Shown: piece by piece, positions 1 through 14,258 of the stretch | Layout of the letters: each line of letters opens with the position of its first letter | Numbering within the stretch: the stretch's first letter is position 1 | From: Dolomedes plantarius | Taxonomy: Eukaryota; Arthropoda; Arachnida; Araneae; Dolomedidae | DNA length: 64,000 nucleotides | Direction: 5' to 3' | NCBI GenBank assembly: GCA_907164885.2 | Contig: OU015492.1 | Span: 47,940,183-48,004,182 of the forward strand | Position numbers and translations under genes: made by a program | The notes under the pieces: generated by a model | Told to the model about the DNA's origin: nothing | The model's input: the letters and a program-made list of their open reading frames with translations, nothing else | Databases searched by the model: none

Positions 1-594
1 TATAGATATAAGTGAAGTTTTTAATTTTCAGTGTTTTAATAGGAAGCTTATTATTTTAAAATCATGTTTTTTTTAACTTTAATTTTTTGTTTGTTTTATC
101 TAAATGACATACAAATACATATTCATACTTAAATATGAAGTTTCAATCACACAATATTTGGCAAAAAAAAATGTAGACAGTAAGGAAGGCCTTTTTTTAT
201 CGTTACTATGCAAAGAAAATATATACCCGAAATCTGCAATTCATTGATTTTTGAAATAGTTTCTCAAAATTTGCTTATTTCGTTTTTCTATTTTTTAGCA
301 TTTTTTCGTAATTTTTTTTAATTTGCTGTCACCAAACCATTTTCATTGGGGTCACGGGATTTTTTATTAAAAGAAAATGGCTCTGTGAACTGAAGTGACT
401 TAACAATATGTAAATTTCCTTGGTATATAAGGTGTTTCATCACACGGTGTGTGTGCTGTACCTGTTCTGTTCTGCTTGTGTAATGTTGTCTATGTAAGTA
501 AATGTTTCTTTGGTTTAACCCAACTATTATTTAATGCGCACCCCTCTGTTGTTTGACCACCGGATTCGCGGTCGAAAATCTTTGTGCACCACTG
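1..594. mobile_element. hAT-like element, right part (left end outside window)
   Basis: The right terminus reads TTTGTGCACCACTG. Its reverse complement starts CAGTGGTGCACAAA and matches the left terminus CAGTGGTGCGCAAA of the element at 51967. The flank after position 594 is CTCTAGTG, an 8-bp hAT-type target of the nnnTAnnn form. Bases about 20-240 are also a diverged copy of about 52380-52565 in the same orientation, including the shared strings TTTGGCAAAAA and AATATATACCC. No open transposase is visible, so this is non-autonomous or decayed. Seen: the terminus and the shared segment. Inferred: hAT superfamily, possibly Buster-like. Confidence 0.6.
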
Positions 595-602
595 CTCTAG
601 TG

Positions 603-1300
603 TACTACTATACTGAATCCCATTGCTATTTTTGAAACTGTGTTAATATAATGCTATTCTGGTGTTTGTTACTTGTATCTTTTAATAAATGATTAAAATC
701 ACAAATGAAGAAAGTATTCGTTTGAACTTAAATTGAACATGATCCTGATATACATTTCCCTTTGATTTAATTTTTTTAACTGAAAAATCTTAAATTTTAA
801 CAAGAGTTTCCAAGGCTCGAATTTTATTTCCAAGGGTGCCACAAAAGTAATGAGGTTCGGAATTCCTGATCTAACAAATTCTTGAATCAAGAACATTTAT
901 GAGAACGAATAACTGGTCTTGCAGCAAAAATTGAATTTTGTTAATAGAAAAATTCAAAAACTAATGCATGTGTTCTTTCGTAGTTTACTGTGAATATCTA
1001 TATATTACTTTCTCTCTGAGATCGTAAAAATAATAGTTATGTATGCGAACAGTTGTAGGACTCCAGTGTTAAACACATTAATACCTGCAGTTCATAACCG
1101 ATTCTCATTTTTTTTCTATGGCAAGCACCCATACCAGCCGCGAGACTCTAAAACCAAAGACTAGCACCATAACTACTGCACCATTGTTCGATCCACCGTT
1201 ATAAGACTCTAGAATTTTATATATAAATTTTATAGCCAGAAACTACGCATGCAGTATATCTCATAAAGGATTCTTACCATTAATTAAAAGTGTGGGTATA
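603..1300. other. AT-rich intergenic stretch, nothing recognised
   Basis: There is no coding potential beyond short chance ORFs, and no repeat or RNA gene that I can identify. Confidence 0.5.
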
Positions 1301-1302
1301 TA

Positions 1303-2864
1303 CACTGCCCTCCAAAAGTTAAGGTCCAACATGTTTTTTTATGTCTAATTTTAAAATGAATGAACAGAGAAACAAGAATTTTGTAGGAAATGTGTACTAA
1401 ACATTTCTTTATTAAATGCGGCAAAGAAATTTACATAATTTACATGAGTTACGGCAAAAAAGCACTCGGCATAAAACTCCATTATTGAAAAAAAAAGTAC
1501 ATCACAGTTTAATGTGAGAAAATGTCGTGGGAACACAAAAAAAATGATTTCTAATAATGAATATGGTCACCCCTATCTGTAATGCATTGTCGGTACCGAC
1601 TTTCCATGCTGCCAATTAAGTTGTCGGACACTGAAATGGGAAGCGAAGACCAGACACGGGGTAAACCTTGTTTCTGGCTCACGTAATGATCTTGGAGGAG
1701 GACTTAAAGCAGCAACGTGTCTGCCAAGGTAGTCCCAAACATGCTTTATCTTATTCAGGTCTGGAGATTTAGCTGGCCATTCCATTCGCTCAAAACCATG
1801 ATCCTCAAGATAATCCTTTTCAAGCCCATCTCGGTGAGGTCTTGCATTATAATCCATTAGAATGAAATCGTTGCCAATAGCAGCGTCATATGGGCGGACA
1901 TATTGATCAAGGATCTCGTCCCAATATCTTACACCAGTCGAAGTTCCTCTATGGCGTACATGAAAGTTAGTGTGACCACCGAGAGAGATTCCTGCCCAAA
2001 CCATGATTCCACCACCTCTGTAACTGTGTCTTTCAGCAATGATGGATTGGTTGTATCTGGTGCCGTGTTCCCTCCAGATAAGCAGACGCCCCGAATCGCT
2101 CTCTAGTGTGAACCTGAACTCATCTGTGAACAGTACAGCAGCCCATTGCTGTCTGGTCCAGGAAACATGTTCTCTTGCTCAACATAAACTGGCGCTTCTC
2201 TGTCGTCGGTTAAGTGGGACACACATAACTGGCGGTCTTGCATAGAGACCACAATTGTGAAGGCGTATTCTCACCGTAGTAGCGGATATTCTTATCCCTT
2301 AAGCGATAAAGTGATCTGAAACAAGCTGAGGCAGAATAATACTTCTTCTTCTGAAAGAGCTAGAAAGGAGTCTCCCGCAGGTGTTGTAACTCGTGGTTGG
2401 CCTGTAACATGTCTTCTATGCACAGAAACTTCTGATGTATACTGATTCCGTAGTCGTTGGACCACACTTCGAGACACATTGAGACGTCTAGCAACATCAG
2501 TTTGTGACAATCCCTTTTCCACCAATCCGATCAACCGCCACCTTAATGAATCTGGTAAATGATGTCTCCGAGACATTAGTACTGGCTCCTGGGTACGATC
2601 AATGAAATTGCCAACAATAATTGTGAAGAAACAATCATGAACAATACTTACACATAGAGTCAGGAACAGTTTTTCCACATTTTCTCTTACTCTTATATAA
2701 GTGATAATTGTTTAAAATGAATGAGGTGACCAAGGTTTTTTTGCATAAATTTTCTTAAAGTTCGATACTATCATTCACATACACTAGGAATTTTATTGTT
2801 ACTGCCTTTATTTTGATAGTGAGCTTCGAAAAACATGTTGTACCTTAACTTTTGTAGGACAGTG
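1303..2864 (-). mobile_element. Tc1-like DNA transposon (decayed)
   Basis: The ends form terminal inverted repeats of about 30 bp. The left end begins CACTGCCCTCCAAAAGTTAA and the reverse complement of the right end begins CACTGTCCTACAAAAGTTAA. Both ends are flanked by TA (1301-1302 and 2865-2866), the Tc1/mariner target duplication. The length of 1562 bp is normal for a full Tc1 element. It encodes a broken transposase on the minus strand. Confidence 0.9.
1573..2576 (-). pseudogene. Tc1-like transposase pseudogene
   Basis: The N-terminal part starts at the ATG at 2576 (MSRRHHLPDSLRWRLIG) and carries the paired-like helix-turn-helix, with the segment LSQTDVARRLNVSRSVVQRL. The catalytic half contains FTDEFRF (first Asp), GGGIMVWAGI, LMDYNARPH and SPDLNKIKHVWD. 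Intact relatives have DDNARPH and NPIEHVW. Here Tyr stands where the second catalytic Asp is expected and Lys where the catalytic Glu is expected. There is at least one frameshift near 2185-2290, with an in-frame TGA, and the C-terminus is shifted out of frame after PPPRSLRE. The protein cannot be an active transposase. Family assignment is firm; the residue alignment is from memory of the family. Confidence 0.88.
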
Positions 2865-2866
2865 TA

Positions 2867-3436
2867 TATACTTCTATATCTCTGTATATTCTCCGATCTA
2901 AAATTTGTAATTTTGTTTCCATAGAGATGAAATTTCTTTTAATAGACATTTCTTTTCGCCAGACATAGCTTAGAGCTACATATTAATTCATAAAAATAAA
3001 AACATTAATTATTATTTCTTTAAAAATGGTCGAGTTCTACTTTCCCGAAAATTTTTAATCTACATAGCCAAAAAAGCGACACAATTAAAGTCTTAAAAAG
3101 TGTACTTAAGTATTAATAGTTCACGAAAATTATGCAGAAAAATCAGATAGTACGTACGCGCTCAAACGAAAAATGTCAAATGAGGTATCTTTCGCACTAA
3201 GAGTTTTATCACGCTTTTTGAGCTGTTGTACGGGGATTTCCCTAATTGCAAATTAGATAAAGTTCGCTTTCAGTAGTTTTTATTACATTTCATGTTGTAC
3301 GAGGTTTTTTCCCAATTCTCGAACCGTGTTACAGTGAATTCGTGTTATATGGGGATGTTCCCAATGCTCGAACTGTGTTAGAGTGAATCCGTGCTATAGA
3401 AATGCTGTGTTATACGCGGGTTACCTGTATATGTAT
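2867..3436. other. Intergenic, with a short imperfect tandem duplication
   Basis: No gene is seen. Positions about 3309-3357 and 3358-3405 form an imperfect duplication with a period near 49 bp. Both copies share TTCCCAAT, CTCGAAC and GTGTTA...GTGAAT. A more diverged relative of the start of this unit (TGTACGGGGATTTCCCTAAT) lies near 3227. Confidence 0.5.
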
Positions 3437-5876
<2,440 letters not shown>

Positions 5877-5885
5877 GTATATTTT

Positions 5886-6220
5886 GTTGTTGTTGCCCCT
5901 TGCCAGAAGTGTTCCAAACCAGGTCCATACAGGCTTTGCAGGCTGAGGATTGCGGCTCCGGTTTACAATAGCACCATAAGGGTCGGAGTCCATCTTAGCT
6001 AGGTGACACCTCAATTTTGGCCGAGCAACCTCAGAGGCGACATCTGGGGCGATCGTACCCTCTCCCAACCTCTTAGAGGGAACTTTGCAGTCTACGGATT
6101 TAACGTGCCCATATCCGGCCTATACAAGAAGGTATTTAATGGCTGTTGTCGAGATTCGAACCGAGAACCTTCGGAGCCGAAAGCCGACGAGCTACCACAA
6201 AGCTACCTCGGGGCCCCTAT
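5886..6220 (-). mobile_element. tRNA-derived SINE (family 1, full length)
   Basis: Read on the minus strand, the head resembles a tRNA. An A box lies in TAGCTTTGTGGTAGCTCG, and the B box GGTTCGAATCTC lies about 30 bases downstream. These are the RNA polymerase III internal promoter elements. A body of about 230 bp follows and ends in a GGCAACAACAAC tail. A perfect 9-bp target duplication, GTATATTTT, flanks it at 5877-5885 and 6221-6229. The body is homologous to segments at 39560-39800 (plus strand) and 40690-40970 (minus strand), so this is a dispersed family. Confidence 0.88.
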
Positions 6221-6229
6221 GTATATTTT

Positions 6230-7206
6230 AATGTTTTAAGCTGCATCCTTATGGGGTTTAGTTTTTACGTTTCAAAAGCACAGCCTTAAAAACAGGTATA
6301 ATACTTTAACCACAGGCCTGATTTTGTGATAACTTGTTTTATTCTGGTTTCATTAATATAAGGAGAAACGTAACTTTATAAATTTGACTCTAATTGCACC
6401 ATTTTTGCTGCTTTGAATCACAGACAGGAAAGATAAGAGATTTAGAAATGTGTAAACAGATTATTTGCCTATAACTGTTAACTTAAAAGTTTTACATATG
6501 GGCATCCAGTACAAAGTATCGGTTTATTCTAACCAATGGAGGTTTAGTCGGGCAGTACGAAGTTTTAATCTTCCTCCGTGCTTTGCGCAATGCTTTGCTG
6601 TAAAATACCAGAAATCAACGATGAACCAGCTAACAATAAAACAATTTAAAACTGTTATTACAATTTTAAATCGTTTAAATACCCACGAACGAGCCAAGGA
6701 TAATGTTAAAGCAGCTATTTACAACTCCCTAGGCGCAAAAATGCATTGCAGAACTCTAACTTCTAATCACCATACATTAACAGCCAGGTGCCGACACTCC
6801 AGTCTCGCATTTGCATAAACGTGAATTCATAAAATCACCTAAAATATCATTGCGATCTTAGACGCCTGTTGAATAAGATGCATTCCTTAGAAGTCCTTCT
6901 GCTCCGATGAAATTTTAAATACTAGATCAGCTATCAAACTCTTTGAAGATATCCTGCCCTATGATAGCCTAGTCAATGGATCAATATTTTGAGAGTATCA
7001 TCTCATACCTCAAACTTGGACACTGGAAATATCCCTATATCTTCTAGTTACGGATATAAAGCTAAAATTGTAATTTAGGTGTGCAATAATAACGATAGTT
7101 TTAAACATCCGCGTGGAAAACCTCACCATATTTACATAGGATGCGGCATTTCTAGGTTTGAAGAAGACACAAAGGGTTGTTTAGCTCTTCAGTTTGAAGT
7201 CAGAGT
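6230..7206. other. Intergenic, nothing recognised
   Basis: A 117-codon open stretch at 6465-6818 shows no recognisable domain. Its composition fits chance. No other feature is seen. Confidence 0.45.
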
Positions 7207-7356
7207 CTTGGGGGCATACGAAAATTTCACAGTGCGAAAATGGCGTTATCGTAACTTATATTTCTAAAATCTACCAGCTAGCATTACTGCCGATTTTAAA
7301 AATATACGTCCCGAAAGACGTCATTTTCACACGGTGAAATTTTCGTATGCCCCAAG
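7207..7356. mobile_element. Short foldback element with ~38-bp inverted repeats
   Basis: The left arm CTTGGGGGCATACGAAAATT and the reverse complement of the right arm CTTGGGGCATACGAAAATT pair over about 38 bp with few mismatches. The arms enclose about 75 bp. Without a clear target duplication the superfamily cannot be assigned. It could be a MITE or a transcribed hairpin. Confidence 0.6.
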
Positions 7357-9746
7357 GCTTACGGGAACGGTCTCTCGGGACAGTTGGTTTGTTGACTGAG
7401 AGTTCTACAGTCAACTTTTTTGTTACACAAGTTCCCACAGTGAACTTTCAAAATATTCTTTTTCCTAACTCAAAAATCTGTGGACAAAGTCCTTAGGAAT
7501 ACAGTAAAAAATGTAAATAGACAAAACTCCTAAGGATAATAAAATATACAAGAAAAGGGTGTATTGGTGGACCCACCTCCTCATGGCGCACTCAAGACAA
7601 TGCAAATTTAGCGGCAAATTTGTCTATCAGAGCAGCAGCATTTTCAGCTATCTTATATTTCTTTTCCACCAATATGGTTTGTGAAGACGCCTATGTGCGT
7701 TTGTTGCAGTGGAACGAAGGAGGCTTCACTCAAAGTAAAGAGACAGAACTTTCTAAATATAGGAACACATATTAATGCTACATCCTAGGGAAAACCTTAA
7801 AAACGCACCCACCACAAGTTCAATATTCAAGTTCAAATTTTAATGTTCAATAACAATCGTGACTTTCGATGTTCATAACAATGACGTTTTGTACCGTTTA
7901 CAAGACTTTAAATTGTTTTTCGAAACATCAAATTACAGGTGAACTCAATAACAGAAGGTAAGGTTTTGCACCTTGATGAATCCTTAAGAGACGTCAAAAA
8001 ATCTAATTTGTAGAAATTTTAAAGTCGGATAATTTCATGAGCACTGGCTTTTTTCACATCTTAAAGACCTGTTAATGAATACAAGGAGAGATAGATATTA
8101 TTCCTGTGAACAAAACTATTTTAACTCGTAGAGAGTACCCGTCTCACATTTGCATAGTTTAGTAGACGTAGTGCATCATGTTTGGGCAAAAGTTGACCTT
8201 AATTTCTGTAGCTATTAGGTAATTGCTTGAAACTGACTGCACGTCAGACCCCACAAAATACTTGTGAAATTAAGGTCAATTGCATATCAACACCGTATTA
8301 ACATCTTTTTACTAAATTGGCTTCCATAATTGAATTACCAGGGTTTATAGCGTTTGAAAAAGATTTGTCACTGGAGACAACGTCACCCTGTTTAAATTTA
8401 CGATAGATATCCCGAATACGCACAAAAAAGACACTTTACAACAAGTAACTTTTTCCTGTAGCTTTCTCCTTAGTGCTGTTTCAGTAGAAATTCTATTGAT
8501 TTTTTTTTTACTTAGGAAACTCTTTGATATTGAATCAGTGCAGGTTTAAGAGCTACTGTCGAAACATTTTCTTTGGAAATTTTATTTTCTAAAAAGATTT
8601 AATAAGTAGATACTCCTAATACGTGATTATTAACAACATATATTATCTTTTCAGGGCATCAAGTTCTTCATTCATTCCGATAGACATTTTAATAACGGCC
8701 TGCTACACAAAGCAAGAATTCAAACAAAAATTCTTTTTTAATTAGTATGTATAAAGAGAGACTTAGATAAAATTTTATCTATCTGAAACGTGATGAAGCT
8801 TGAGTTTCCTTGACTTTACGTTTGATCACTTGGCTAGATCACGTGCGAATATAAGTGGTTGCAAGATACGACATCGAGTTTTTCAACTTTATCGACAAAT
8901 TTTATCAAAATATTAATTAATCTCTTCTAGAACAGATAGATAGAGCAGAACAGCTGGAAGAACCATTTGAGTTATCAAGACCGACAACCAAACGAAGAAA
9001 AAGTGAACTTTTCCTGCTGTTACATTTCATTTATGATTAATACTATATATACCTAGGCTTAATTATTCCACGTATCTTACTTTAATATAACATAAAAGAT
9101 ATGTGTAATGTTTGGAATTGTTGATAAATTTGTCCCTATTTCGTTTTTTTTTTTTTTTTTTTTTGCAATTACTATTAGAACACTAAGAAGAAGTAACTAC
9201 AGTTTTTTATTGGAAAATTGGAGTTTTTCCAAATTCTGCTTAATTCTTATTTACCAGTGTATGACCTTTGCTAATCATCACGATAAAATACTTTTCACAC
9301 GTAAATTTCAGCAAATTTCGTCTTGTATAAATTTTGTGAAGAACATTTTTCTCGGCAAAATACTGGTTAAAAGACATGAACGAAGAACTAAAGTTTTTGA
9401 TGTAAAAAATTGTGCTTTTCAAAATTTTGCTCAACTTTGGCGGACCATAGCGTCGGAGTTAATGGTCATGGAATAAAACTTTGCATATCAAAGTTGTAGT
9501 AAATTTTGTCTTCTACAAGATTTGTAACGGAATTTTTTTCTTAAAAATGTACAAATATGAAGATATAAGCAAAACAAAAATGAAGAACTCTAAAATTTAA
9601 TAGGTTTTTTCGCACCACGGCTTGCGCACAGGGGGAGGGGGTGTCGAAAACTTGGGTTTTTTACTATAAACCCGATTTATACAACATAGCAAAAAAATCA
9701 GAACTTTCCGACCTTTTGCAAGGTAGAACGTCTCTATTCTCTGTAC
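7357..9746. other. Intergenic, nothing firm
   Basis: There is one inverted pair, TTGACCTTAATTTC near 8187 and GAAATTAAGGTCAA near 8267. Its 14-bp arms are separated by about 65 bp. A T run lies at about 9146-9164. No gene is recognised. Confidence 0.45.
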
Positions 9747-10243
9747 CAGGAGTGTCAAACTCAAAAGCTAACTTGGGCCAAACAAACAAGGTTTAACTAT
9801 AGGTGGGCCGCAACTGTTACATATTTTTTAACAGGACATCTTATTAATAATCTATATTTTCAGCTTTTCGTTCAACAACAAATTACTGTTAATTATTTAA
9901 CAGTTGAACATTTAATCAACTTTTCTAAAAGCATTTTGTTTGTATTTTTTTAAATTTTTTCAACATTTTTCAATCTGTAAAAAAGTCAGTATCATAACTT
10001 TTGACATATTTTAGATATTATTTATGCTTAAATAAAGTATTTACCTAATTACAGTATATTCAACATAAATATACACATTTTGTTTAATAATAGCAAAATA
10101 AGAGTATAATTAAAAAAACATTTAGCGAATTTTTCCTATCTTATTATAATTCTGCGTCGGTTATTTTACATATATTATTGTGTGCCAATATATTGGCCGG
10201 GCCGCAAAAATTATCGTCACGGGCCGCAATTTTGACACCTCTA
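9747..10243. mobile_element. hAT-like MITE
   Basis: The left end CAGGAGTGTCAAACTC and the right end TTTTGACACCTCTA are imperfect inverted repeats of the hAT type. GGGCCGCAA strings lie just inside both ends. The flanks CTCTGTAC (9739-9746) and CTCTGGAC (10244-10251) match 7 of 8 bases, as expected for an aged 8-bp duplication. The length is 497 bp and there is no coding capacity. Confidence 0.75.
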
Positions 10244-10251
10244 CTCTGGAC

Positions 10252-10631
10252 TGTAATCACTTATCGAAAAAACCGTCCCGACCGTTCGGTATGCGGCTTG
10301 AATAAGCCTGCAGACCTGTCGCTACGCAATAATCCTGAATACTCAGCCGAAGGTTCACATGTTCGGTCTAATAATTTCGGACTTAGGAGCCGTGTCAGGT
10401 AGTGCACACTATCGACTTTTGACCCTACCATCCCTTATCAAAAGATTAAGGAAGTCTCAAATTTTATCAGCTTTTCATCTCAAAATAAATTATAAAATAC
10501 GAAGTATAAACAAAATTAATTCGGATTGAGAGAAAAATACCTGAAATTTACAACACTCATTTCGTAACGATAAACACTTAGAATTTGCCTTAAAGTACTC
10601 AGTTTTGGTTTAAAACTTATATCTTACACAA
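10252..10631. other. Intergenic, nothing recognised
   Basis: No feature can be supported in this short stretch. Confidence 0.4.
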
Positions 10632-10890
10632 GAGGTGATGAATCAGAAGGGGGAAAGGCAAAGTGGTGTAAGTCAGTAAGTCAAGTGGTGTAAGTCAAAA
10701 GACTTTTAAATCAAAAACTACAAAAAATTCCACCATAAATTGAACAAATTATAATTCCTAATAATTATTATAATATTTCAAATAATAGCTATTTGAAATT
10801 CTACTATAAACTCAACATGGAGATTACATTTTTGCCCTCAAATGAAAAAAGTTGAAAATGTGACTTACACCACTTTGCCTTTCACCGCCT
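10632..10890. mobile_element. Short inverted-repeat element (unclassified MITE)
   Basis: AAAGGCAAAGTGGTGTAAGT at 10654 is repeated in inverted orientation at 10861-10882. The pairing continues outward less well (GAGGTG... and ...CACCGCCTC). The left arm also holds a direct duplication of AAGTGGTGTAAGTCA about 22 bp downstream. No target duplication is clear and nothing is encoded. Confidence 0.55.
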
Positions 10891-11068
10891 CAAATGTAGG
10901 TAGAAACTGATCGAGAGTCTTGTGACTGGGAAACGTCTCTTGCTATGATAAGGTGACAACTGACCTACAAATGATTTGTAATCGCTAAAAGAGGGCTTAA
11001 ATGTTATAAAGAACAGGTGTTCCACACTGCAAACACCTAGCGCTTAACTAATTTGAGTACTAAACCAT

Positions 11069-11362
11069 AAAACTCATGGCACAACAGTCCGAAATTGCTT
11101 TTCAGCATTGTGGACCAAGGCCTGCGGTGTCCATCTCCGCTTTCATGATCGTGGGCTTGGGGTGCCATACAGCATATGTCTCAGTCAGGTGGTTAACCTG
11201 ACGCGAGACCCCCAGAGTTAGTTCCCAAGCATGCTTGGTCCTCATTTTATCGACCCACTCAAGGGATGAAAGGCATGAGTCGACCTTGCCCAGTCGCAGG
11301 GTCGAACCCTGGCCTTGTGGTGTGGCAGCTAGACGCTTTTAACCACTACGCTACCGGGCATC
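11069..11362 (-). mobile_element. tRNA-derived SINE (family 2)
   Basis: On the minus strand the element begins TGCCCGGTAGCGTAGTGGTT, with an A box in TAGCGTAGTGG, followed by the B box GGTTCGACCCT. A body of about 200 bp follows. A perfect 12-bp target duplication, GTACTAAACCAT, lies at 11057-11068 and 11363-11374, as expected for LINE-mediated insertion. The body differs from the family at 5886-6220. Confidence 0.9.
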
Positions 11363-11374
11363 GTACTAAACCAT

Positions 11375-12599
11375 GCTTAGCCAAATTACTCATCCCAAGC
11401 TATTTTACGATTTACCGTAACTTTGGTACTCAAAACTGATCTATCCATTTCCAATATCTTCAGAGAATTTCCATGTACTTTACCAATTTGACGCCAGATA
11501 ATAATCTATTGTGATAGGCAGCAAAGTTTCATAATTTTCATTATCAAACTGAAGCAAAGTGCTCATATACGTTTAATGAGCAAATAACACGTTTTTAGAT
11601 GGTGGATTAATAGTAAATTTGAATTTCGACATTTCGTTTGGAATTTAGATTAAATTTCTTTTCTAGTCCTTGGCCGTATCTGAAAGTAAGTTCGAAAGAA
11701 TACAAGGGAGGGGGAATATAAACTTTTGTAACCAACACTATAACCCACCTAAAACCTACGCAAATCTTTTAAGATTTTGTTATTTTTATTTCTTCCTCTT
11801 CCTCCCCATTCTGGAGTGTTAAATATGGGCAAAACAAACACCCTTATTTCATTAAGGTTACTTTTAAAAAGTAATAATTTAAATCCAAGAATCAACAAGC
11901 AAAGAAAGATAAGCTCAAAAACACTAAAAAAATGGAAACAAGTCTGAAACGCAGAAACCACGGTATTTTAACTTATTGTATACAGGGTTGTCCATAAAGT
12001 GAAGAAGAGCTGCTGCATTCATTGAATAAACATGATACTGAGATATATTTAAATACTCTTCAGCTGCTACTGTCAAAATTAAGAGTTCTAAAGAATATCA
12101 GAAGTCCCAGTCCATGAATACTATGTATCCATATTTTAGACTAAGAAACAAGCTGCGAAACAGGGGTTAAATATTCTTTCCATGTTGCCAGGAGAGGGCG
12201 CAGAATGCAAACTCTGACGGCTACAAAAGTGGGAGTTACCTACTGAAACGAGTCTACATTTTTGTTACTTCATTACTGAACGACGTTTTGCTACAGCAGA
12301 TATGTTTCTAGTAGATTTTATCATCTACAAATTATTCTAGCTGTGTAAAAACATCGTGAAATAAAAACTGACTAGAGAAAATGGCAAGCCGACATTTCTG
12401 GTTTTCCATGTATTATTGAGTACATTTTATAACCTTTATATATCATTGCTTTTTTCATATCATATTTTTGTCGTGTTTACGTATCATTTTTATCACACTT
12501 TTATATGAAATTTTTTTGCTTGTTTGCACGGCCTTTTATTAACAAAAGTCTTCGTTATCAATCTGTAATTTCGCTGTAGGTTCGAGCTTGGAACTTTTA
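11375..12599. other. Intergenic, nothing recognised
   Basis: AT-rich. A lone TATACAGGGTTGTCCATAAA near 11980 resembles the end of a TA-flanked MITE, but I find no partner end. Confidence 0.4.
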
Positions 12600-12775
12600 T
12601 AAAGGATGATTCCAAATTCATGGTACAAACGTTAAGGGTTGATACAGTACAATGTAACGATCATTTATTGTATAGAAATGTATGGGGGCAGGTGAAGTGT
12701 TAAAGCACAAACACAGAAAAGAGACATAAAAGTACAGAAAAATTGTTTACTGAGTGTCATTGACAAGTGCTGTGT

Positions 12776-14258
12776 TTACAATAAGTGCTCAAAATTGCGT
12801 CCACCAACAGTAATGCATTCTTGGCAGCGTCAATGGAGCGATTGGTGTACAGTTTCAAAGATGCCAGGTATTTCAGGCACGCGTGCAGCAGCAACGGATA
12901 ATCGTGCGGCAAGATCCTCAACTGAGTCAACTGGAGTCGCATAAACGAGACTCTTCAAATGGCCCCATAAGAAGAATAGAGGCTCTATAAATTGAGATAT
13001 CGGGGTGGCCAAGGGACTGCTTCAGCACGCCCAGTCCATCGGGTCCCAAAAATAGCATCCAAGTAATTGCGCACAACAGTGCTGAAATGTGCTGGCGTCC
13101 CATCATGCTGAAACCACATTCGGTTACGAATGGCGATCGGAACATTTTGAAGCAGTTCTGGTAAAACCTCTTCCAGAAAAATACGATAACAACTGCCATC
13201 AAGTCGCGTTGGTAATTGTAGATACAGGCGAGTCACTATAACAAGGAATAACGCCCCCTATCGTAGGGTAAGGGGTACTACTCAGAACGCTGGGGGTGAT
13301 TGCAGACTCCAGACGTATCTGATAAACTGTCACGGAGAACGACGGAGATGATTGCAGACTCCGGTCGTGTCTTATATATTTTTAGGGAGAAAAGTTAGGA
13401 GGTGATTGCAGACTCCGAACGTATCTGGTATTTGCTTCAGAGCGTTGAGGTTATGATAATAATTTGTTCCTGTAAATAGTATTCTTCTTCTGCTGTTATA
13501 TATATATCGTCTCCTGTACTTGTCCGTTCTGTGCTCTGTCTTATAATAAACTATATGTTTTTAAAAGAGCTGGTTATATATTGAGAAAAAAAGGACTTTC
13601 AACTCGACATCCATCACAGTAATAGATATGGGACAATCAAGAAGTCCTTCATAATACCCACCCACACATCCACAGAGAATCGTTCTTGAAACGCATGTGG
13701 GCATGTGGGGTGTGGATTATAGGTTTCCCACACATCCCAATTGTATGCATTGATTAGACCCTCGCGTGTAAACGTCGTCTCATCTGTGGATAGCACATGA
13801 TCTGTGAAGTCCGGCTGCAATGCACTTTGCTGCAAAACCCACTGGCAGAATTCCCCACCTAGAGGATAATCTGACGGTTTCAAAGCTTGTACTATCTGAA
13901 AATGGAAGGGGTGCAAGCGTTCTTCGTTTAATACTCTCCAAACGGTGTGTTGACTCACACCTATGCGATTTGCAACAGCTCTTGTACTTGAGTCGGGTCT
14001 ATCATCCATAATGTTGAAGATGCTTTCTTCCATTCCTGGACTGCGTACACGTCTCGGTCGACCCGCTTCGTGCTTGGTGACGTAGAAAAAAACACTTTCA
14101 CAAAGGTGGCGGTGTAACCGCTCAAAAATTCTTTGGTCAGGCATTCATCTATCAGGAAAGCGCTCCTGATACTTTCGTAGCGCAGCTCTGCCGTTACCAT
14201 TTGCACAGCCGTACATGAGATGCATGTCTGTTTTTTCGGCGTTCGTAAAGTCTCCCAT
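12776..14258 (-). pseudogene. IS630-family (DD41D) transposase pseudogene, interrupted
   Basis: The start is the ATG at 14258 (MGDFTNAEKTDMHLMYG); the stop is at 12776-12778, after RNFEHLL. An N-terminal helix-turn-helix region is followed by STDETTFTREG (first Asp), MWFQHDGTPAHFS (second Asp) and PPR...LNL, then FFLWGHLKSLVYATPVD. The segment with the third Asp is disturbed by a frameshift. In the intact reading the spacing between second and third Asp is 41 residues, the DD41D arrangement described for rosa/Visitor-type elements. The damage is an in-frame TGA soon after FPDR near 14145, a frameshift near 12985-13010, and the insertion of 13225-13622 in the PYLQLPTRLDG region. Confidence 0.8.
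13225..13622 (+). mobile_element. 398-bp LTR-like insert inside the DD41D transposase
   Basis: The insert splits the transposase frame and is bounded by TAGATA on both sides (13219-13224 and 13623-13628), a perfect 6-bp duplication. Removing it restores the coding sequence. On the plus strand it has a TATA-like tract (about 13497-13508) and AATAAA (about 13543), in LTR order. Three copies of GATTGCAGACTCC lie at 13298, 13350 and 13404. The exact outer ends are not the usual TG...CA, so solo LTR is likely but not certain. Confidence 0.6.

Noticed and set aside
5886..6220. Functional tRNA gene at the SINE head
   Set aside because: Only A and B boxes are preserved. The head does not fold as a complete tRNA by inspection, and a SINE body and duplication are attached.
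11976..12000. TATACAGGGTTGTCCATAAA as a relative of the palindromic MITE at 55569
   Set aside because: Only one end is present, and the similarity covers about 12 bases.
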